DNA of 64,000 bases, from NCBI RefSeq assembly GCF_034702125.1, contig NC_085857.1, forward strand, positions 60,195,814 to 60,259,813. Direction: 5' to 3'. Shown one piece after another: positions 59,484 through 64,000 of the stretch (its first letter is position 1; each line of letters opens with the position of its first letter). The translations under genes and the position numbers were made by a program. The stretch is from Engraulis encrasicolus. Lineage: Eukaryota > Chordata > Actinopteri > Clupeiformes > Engraulidae. The notes under the pieces were generated by a model, which saw only the letters and a program-made list of their open reading frames with translations, did no database searches and was not told the DNA's origin.

Positions 59484-59985
59484 GTGTGAGTTATTTGAGG
59501 AATGAGTGTTCTGAGTGTATAGATGTATGGGGATGAAAGCATTTTTTGTAGATAGCTTTCCTGGCCAAAGGCACTCTGAATCTTCTGCCAGAAGGAAGTA
59601 GATCAAAACAAGGATGGAGTGGGTGGCAGGGATCTTAGAGGATTGAGATGGTCTTTCTTTCCACTGCCTGATACTAGCCTGATTATTAGCAACTTTCAAA
59701 TCTCTTCGAGACTTGAGTGGCAACGCTGAAGGTGTTGTGTCACTAGGAGGGCACGGCCTGGCTATGGAATATACAGATCCTCCAGTGCTTTCTGGTGTAT
59801 TCCTATTACCTTGCTTGCTTGCTTAGTAATTCTGTTAAGTCTGCTTTTGCTGGTTTGTTGGTGATGAAGCCGTATCAGGATGTAATGTTGCAGGTGATGA
59901 AGGATTCCACCAGAGATTGATAGGCAGTTGACAAAATGTCTTTATTGACATTGAAGGTGTTTAGTTTCCTCAGGAGACACATGCG
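59480..59985 (-). mobile_element. Decayed LINE C-terminal fragment, minus strand
   Basis: Minus-strand translations give LRKLNTFNVNKDILS-like, LPPILVLIYFLLAEDSECL and KNAFIPIHLYTQ. This matches the end of L2-like ORF2 (tail of the RT C-terminal region) with stops and frameshifts. Confidence 0.55.
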
Positions 59986-60080
59986 TAATATATGAATATA
60001 TAATAATACATAACATTATTTATGTATCAGTAGTAATTCATTTTAAACTAATCAACACTGTCTCCTCCCCATTTATCGAG

Positions 60081-60184
60081 TCCTGATGATGAGAGGTCCC
60101 CAACCACTATTCAGTTATGCAGGAATAACAATAATTTTATTTATTATTTATTATAAATAATTTTATTTATTTATGTGTCTGTAG
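60081..60184 (+). pseudogene. Third copy of the terminal-exon acceptor edge
   Basis: After acceptor-like CATTTATCGAG, bases from 60081 read in phase 2 PDDERSPTTIQLCRNNN and then a stop. It corresponds to [13 protein letters not shown] 104 bp downstream. The spacer (CAGTTATGCAGGAATAACAA) resembles the one between copies 1 and 2 (CAATTACACAGAAATGAAAC), showing that the two pairs are homologous. Confidence 0.6.
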
Positions 60185-60278
60185 TTCTGCTGATGAGAGG
60201 TCCCCCGCCACCATCCTGGATGACATCGGCAGCATGTTTGATGACCTCGCTGACGAATTAGACGCCATGCTCGACTAA
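60185..60278 (+). CDS. CASKIN-like gene, terminal exon 6 (conserved C-terminal tail)
   Basis: Acceptor TTTATGTGTCTGTAG precedes 60185. The first T completes Ser with the AG of exon 5; the frame then reads [19 protein letters not shown] and [11 protein letters not shown] before TAA (60276-60278). The ILDD-I-MFD-LADQLDAML pattern is the hallmark C terminus of CASKIN1/2 (Caskin-tail) as I recall it, which is the strongest evidence for the family. Whether this is caskin1 or caskin2 cannot be settled from the tail alone. Three imperfect copies of the exon start lie upstream in the intron. Confidence 0.9.
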
Positions 60279-61140
60279 CCCAACTAATGAAATGCCATGC
60301 TCGACTGAACCAGCCAATCACGCGCATTGTTGGACTGAGTCCACCAATCAGCCGCACTCTGATGCCACCCATGTTGGATTACTTCTGAAACCTTCACAGT
60401 GTCGTCTCACCGTAACACGTCTAGGGCAAACCGCTATGGTAAAGGCATAAAGGCAAACCCTAGGCAGTAGTATGAGAGTCGCACCAATCTGATTTTCTTT
60501 ATCTGGTTTGTTCTGGCTAATGCTAGATTAGATGCTATCTGAAACGTTAGCAAGTGAACATCTGGGCTAGCTAGTTCTAGCTAAAGCTACATAAGATGGA
60601 ATCTGATTTGTTGGCTAGTGCTAGCTAATACAACATTATATGTCATCTGAGTTGGCTAATTCTGGATAATGCTAGATTACATTCTGCTTAAAGCTGCATT
60701 AGATTATACCTGATTTGACTAGTTCTGGTTAATGCAACATTACTAGATGCTAACGTAGCTAAGAGATATATGAATACCAATATGACGTTCAAGGTGAGGG
60801 CTAAAGTAGCTAATATGCATATATAAATGAAAATATTAATATATAGTACATATGAATACCAGCAAAAGGTATAGGGTGAGGGCTAACCTACTACACTACA
60901 TTACCCAGCATGCACCACTAAGGTATAGGGTGAGAGAACCTACTACACTACACCCCAACTAACTACATACTATACCATGCTACACTACACTAGATAGAGC
61001 TCTGTTATGTGAGACTGACGTGCTTCATTGGATGTCTTTAATTTGAGGTTTGCAAGTCTGAACGTGTCGGTGTCAATGTGACCTCTGAAGCAGGACAATT
61101 AAACATGACCCAAGGTAGCTAGTAAAGCATAGGACAGTGG
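60279..61140 (+). promoter_or_regulatory. Putative 3' UTR of the CASKIN-like gene
   Basis: Sequence after the stop codon. An ATTAAA at 61098-61103 and an AATAAA at 61835-61840 are candidate polyadenylation signals; neither can be confirmed without transcript data. From 60480 to about 60745 it contains a degenerate repeat with GGCTAATGCTAGATTAGAT and GCTAGTTCTAGCTAAAGCTA units. Confidence 0.4.
60480..60745. repeat. Degenerate GCTAGATTA-type tandem repeat
   Basis: About four diverged units of 55-65 bp with TCTGGCTAATGCTAGATTA, then ATCTGATTTG. Units recur near 60507, 60570, 60655 and 60722. Confidence 0.55.
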
Positions 61141-61448
61141 TTCCCAATTTTTTTCTCCGAGGACCCCCTTTAGTCATAAGAATATTTTCGCGACCCCCCA
61201 CCCCCAAACCCACAATAGCCTTATCCTAGCAATGGATTTCTAGCAACATTAGCATAAGGCATCTTTTTACCATTAATATTGCTACATTTTCCCTTAATAG
61301 TTTGTCTGATAATATTGCTAGAAATCCACAGGACAGCAAACACATTTATTAACCATACAAGTGAATACAAGTCCCTTTTGTCCACAAAACCCCATCAGTA
61401 CGTCTACGACCCTTCTAGGGGTCCCAACCCCCAGTTTTGGAACCACTG
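61137..61448. mobile_element. hAT-like MITE
   Basis: Ends CAGTGGTTCCCAA and TTTTGGAACCACTG are inverted repeats; CGACCCCCCACCCCC and CGACCCTTCTAGGGGTCC are subterminal. The flanking 8-mers agree only partly, so the target duplication is not proven. Confidence 0.6.
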
Positions 61449-62278
61449 TCATATCTGATTTTCTCAATCAGTATACTGTCCTACAAAAGGAAGTGCAGTA
61501 ACTACATTTTTGTCTAGACTGTATAAAGTTTTTTTTTAGACTGAAAATGTTATTCAATCTGCCTTGGACCTTGTGGTCTAAATGTGCCCTGTTTTAGAGA
61601 TATTGCTTTGCTATTGCTTCCAGTAACTACGATATCCAACCTAACAACAAACCTTTGAAGGCATTGGTCTCAGTTTCAATGTTGTCATAGTTACTGCACT
61701 TTGCCTTTGCAGGGTAGTTATAGTTTTTAAGTATAAGATAACTGATGTAGGTACATCCCTTTATTCAAACTCCTGTCCTCGCCTTGTGCTTGTGGCCTTG
61801 CATTTCCTTGACATCCTTCCTTTGTAAACAAAACAATAAAGGTTCCCCGCAGTCAGCCAAGCCACAACAACTTTTTGGTGACTTTACCCCCTTTCAACTT
61901 CCTAAGTACAAATCGGGAAATTACCTTTGAATTGCGCTTTTGCGAGATATTGAATGAAACTTCTTTCGGCAGTGAGGTCTTGCGACGTCATCAGGAGGCC
62001 TCAAGCACAAGCCAGGAGGGGAGATTAGATATTGAAGTAGACCTATTCTCTACTTTTCTACAAAACTGTCAACTGATCTTTTCTACTGTTCTAATATACT
62101 TAAGTATAAGAAAACTGATCTACACCACTATGATACTTAAGAGTAGTACAACTAATCTACTTTACTGTTTGGCTAATATACGAAATTAGGGTAAAAATGA
62201 TCTACTCTACTAGCCTACTTTACAACTGTGCTACAACTGATCTGTGCTACAATTCTACTGTACTACTAAAGTATCATA
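61449..62278. other. Downstream sequence, no gene recognised
   Basis: No coding similarity; the frame at 61875-62189 has no domain. It contains the AATAAA at 61835 and CTACTCTAC-type degenerate repeats after 62030. Confidence 0.4.
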
Positions 62279-63320
62279 CAATATGCAAGGCAAAGCAATA
62301 ATGAGTATACCCCTGTTGAAAAGTAACATTTTGAACAATATCTGAATAAACACAGTGATTCATAACTTAAATTAAATATTTGTAATTTTTTGTGAAATTA
62401 TCTTGGTGCAAAAGTGAGTACACCCCATGTTAAACTCCTAGAGAGTGTCTGAGAAGGGGCCGTGTTGGCCCGGAACGTCTTGAAATTGAAAGGTATTAAA
62501 AGGGAGGTGTGCATTTTATCCTTGCCTTACGTTGAACTTTCACATTTTGAGTCTGCACCTGGCTAAGTTAGATGTGTTTGAGATTTGAATGAAATCCTAT
62601 ATAGAGAATATCATGGTCTGCTTCAGTAGTCACAGCACATGTTGACAAGCATGTTTATTTTGGTGAAATTCAGCTTCATACTGTTGATGACATCCATTCA
62701 GCTCCAAACCATTTCAGTCCCACTACCATGCTTGACTTTAAGCATGGGCACTTTTCTTTGTAAAAAAAAATTAATAAAAATCACCTTTTGCCACCACACA
62801 CGATTGACAGTGGGAGTGGCATGGCTTGGGGCTGTGTGGATGCCATCAAGAGTAGGAAGCTGAATTTCACCAAAAGAAACATGCTTGTCAACAAGTACTG
62901 TGACTACTGAAGCAGATCATGATACTCTCTATAGGATTTCATTCAAACCTCACACACATTAATTTTAGACAGATGCACACTCAGTTCAATGTAAGGCAAG
63001 GATGAAATTCACAATGATGACCTCCTTTTTAATCCCTTTCTATTCCAAGACATTTCAGGCCTACACGACCCCTTATCAGACACTACAGTATATGGGAGTT
63101 GAACCTAGGGGTGTACTCACTTTCACACCAGCACAATTTCACAAAAAATGGACAAATATGTCATATGTTATACTATTGACCTTACTTTTCTGCTGTAAGC
63201 TCAAAAGCTGTTGTATTACACTTACTCTATGAGCATTTTGGGAATAACGTGTGCGTTTATCCAGATATTGATCAAAATATCACTTTTCTACAAGGGTGTA
63301 CTCATTATTGCTGTGCACTG
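62279..63320. mobile_element. Tc1/mariner-type foldback element with ~400-bp arms
   Basis: TA flanks at 62277-62278 and 63321-63322. The left CAATAATGAGTATACCCC and the right GGGTGTACTCATTATTG are inverted, and homology continues to about 62690 and 62856. For example, CAGTAGTCACAGCACATG, GACAAGCATGTTTATTTTGG and AAATTCAGCTTC are mirrored. The unpaired middle is about 165 bp and has the words ACTACCATGCTTGAC and CCACCACACACGATTGACAG. No transposase frame. The related single-arm copy is at 15401. Confidence 0.75.
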
Positions 63321-63639
63321 TAGTATAGTACTATGATATACGTAGCTGATCGATTCTCAGATCACTGTACTACTAAAGCATAGTACAACAAGAGTCATCA
63401 AGCTGATATTAGCTGTATTTTGAAAGCCAATTACTTGTGTGCAGTATAAAACTGCATACTGAATTACTGTGCTAAACTGGTCACTGTATGCTGTACTAAA
63501 TCGCATTCTATGTTACTGCTGTGTCAAGTTTGTGTTTACTTTACAGTGCATCTGAGATAAACTTGGATGAGGGCACTTGGATGAGAAATACAAATTACAG
63601 CTGTGGGTACATGAAAATCTATGTGTTAAGGGGTTACAG

Positions 63640-63642
<3 letters not shown>
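63321..63642. other. Downstream sequence, nothing recognised
   Basis: AT-rich with GTACTACTAAAG/TACTGTGCTA words; no gene seen. Confidence 0.4.
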
Positions 63643-63701
<59 letters not shown>

Positions 63702-63709
63702 ATGAGTGT

Positions 63710-63751
<42 letters not shown>

Positions 63752-64000
63752 CGTGCGAGCGTGCGTGCGTGCGTGCGTGCGTCCGTGCGTGCGTTTGTGT
63801 GTGTGTGTTTGTGCCTGCGTGTGTGTGTGTGTGTGAATGTATGCATGTATGTATGTACTGTATGTATGTATGGATTAATGCAGTCATGTACTTGTATATG
63901 TTATCAGGTGTGTGTGTGTGCGTGTGTGCGCGTGTGTGTGTGTGTGTGTGTTTTCACGTGTACGTGCGTGCGTGTATGTACTTGTGCACGTGCATGGATG
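63643..64000. repeat. Compound (TG)n/(TGCG)n microsatellite to the window end
   Basis: (TG)n 63643-63700, (TG)n 63710-63747, (TGCG)n 63748-63790, TATG-rich 63837-63870, then TG/CG-rich sequence to 64000. Open frames (poly CV/HT) are artefacts. Confidence 0.93.

Overview
This looks like a teleost fish nuclear genome segment. It is AT-rich and extremely dense in dinucleotide microsatellites. It carries a fish-type mix of transposons: L2/CR1-like LINEs, Ty3/gypsy, DIRS-like and Penelope-like pieces, hAT, piggyBac, Tc1/mariner and a Chapaev-like element, and tRNA-derived SINEs. Any species name would be a guess.

Only one host gene is visible, on the + strand, and it spans almost the whole window. 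It is the 3' half of a CASKIN-family scaffold gene (CASK-interacting, CASKIN1/2-like). Six coding exons were assembled by eye: 2271-2470, 12985-13201, 19067-19359, 27314-27429, 37071-38319 and 60185-60278. All five splice junctions keep phase, no stop interrupts the frame, and the total is 2,169 bp (722 codons plus stop). They encode the proline-rich region and the conserved C-terminal tail ([20 protein letters not shown]). The ankyrin, SH3 and SAM exons should lie upstream of base 1.

The introns hold nested mobile elements. Intron 1 (2471-12984) has two LINE fragments, a DIRS-like gag remnant split by a GC-rich insertion, and a hAT MITE. Intron 2 has a 1.28 kb piggyBac MITE and a Tc1 remnant. 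Intron 3 has a nearly complete but internally deleted gypsy element (248-bp LTRs, TSD ATGAG). Its 3' LTR is split by a Chapaev-like element that itself contains a piggyBac piece. Intron 4 has a Tc1 transposase remnant, a long inverted repeat, a Penelope fragment, and a LINE interrupted by a hAT element with a perfect 8-bp TSD. Intron 5 (38320-60184, 21.9 kb) has L2 fragments, a hAT carrying a piggyBac, a Tc1 element split by an unassigned ~5.8 kb element, further hAT elements and another LINE.

The most interesting signals are at the exon borders. The acceptor and first codons of the last exon exist in four copies (52984, 53062, 60081, 60185). The large exon 5 sits between ~320-bp near-identical inverted repeats that include long (TG)n/(CA)n tracts, with the (TG)n 12 nt from its acceptor. 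A 20-nt poison-microexon-like copy of the exon 4 edge follows exon 4. Exon 5 also encodes a Glu/Arg-rich helix that I do not recall in mammalian CASKINs.
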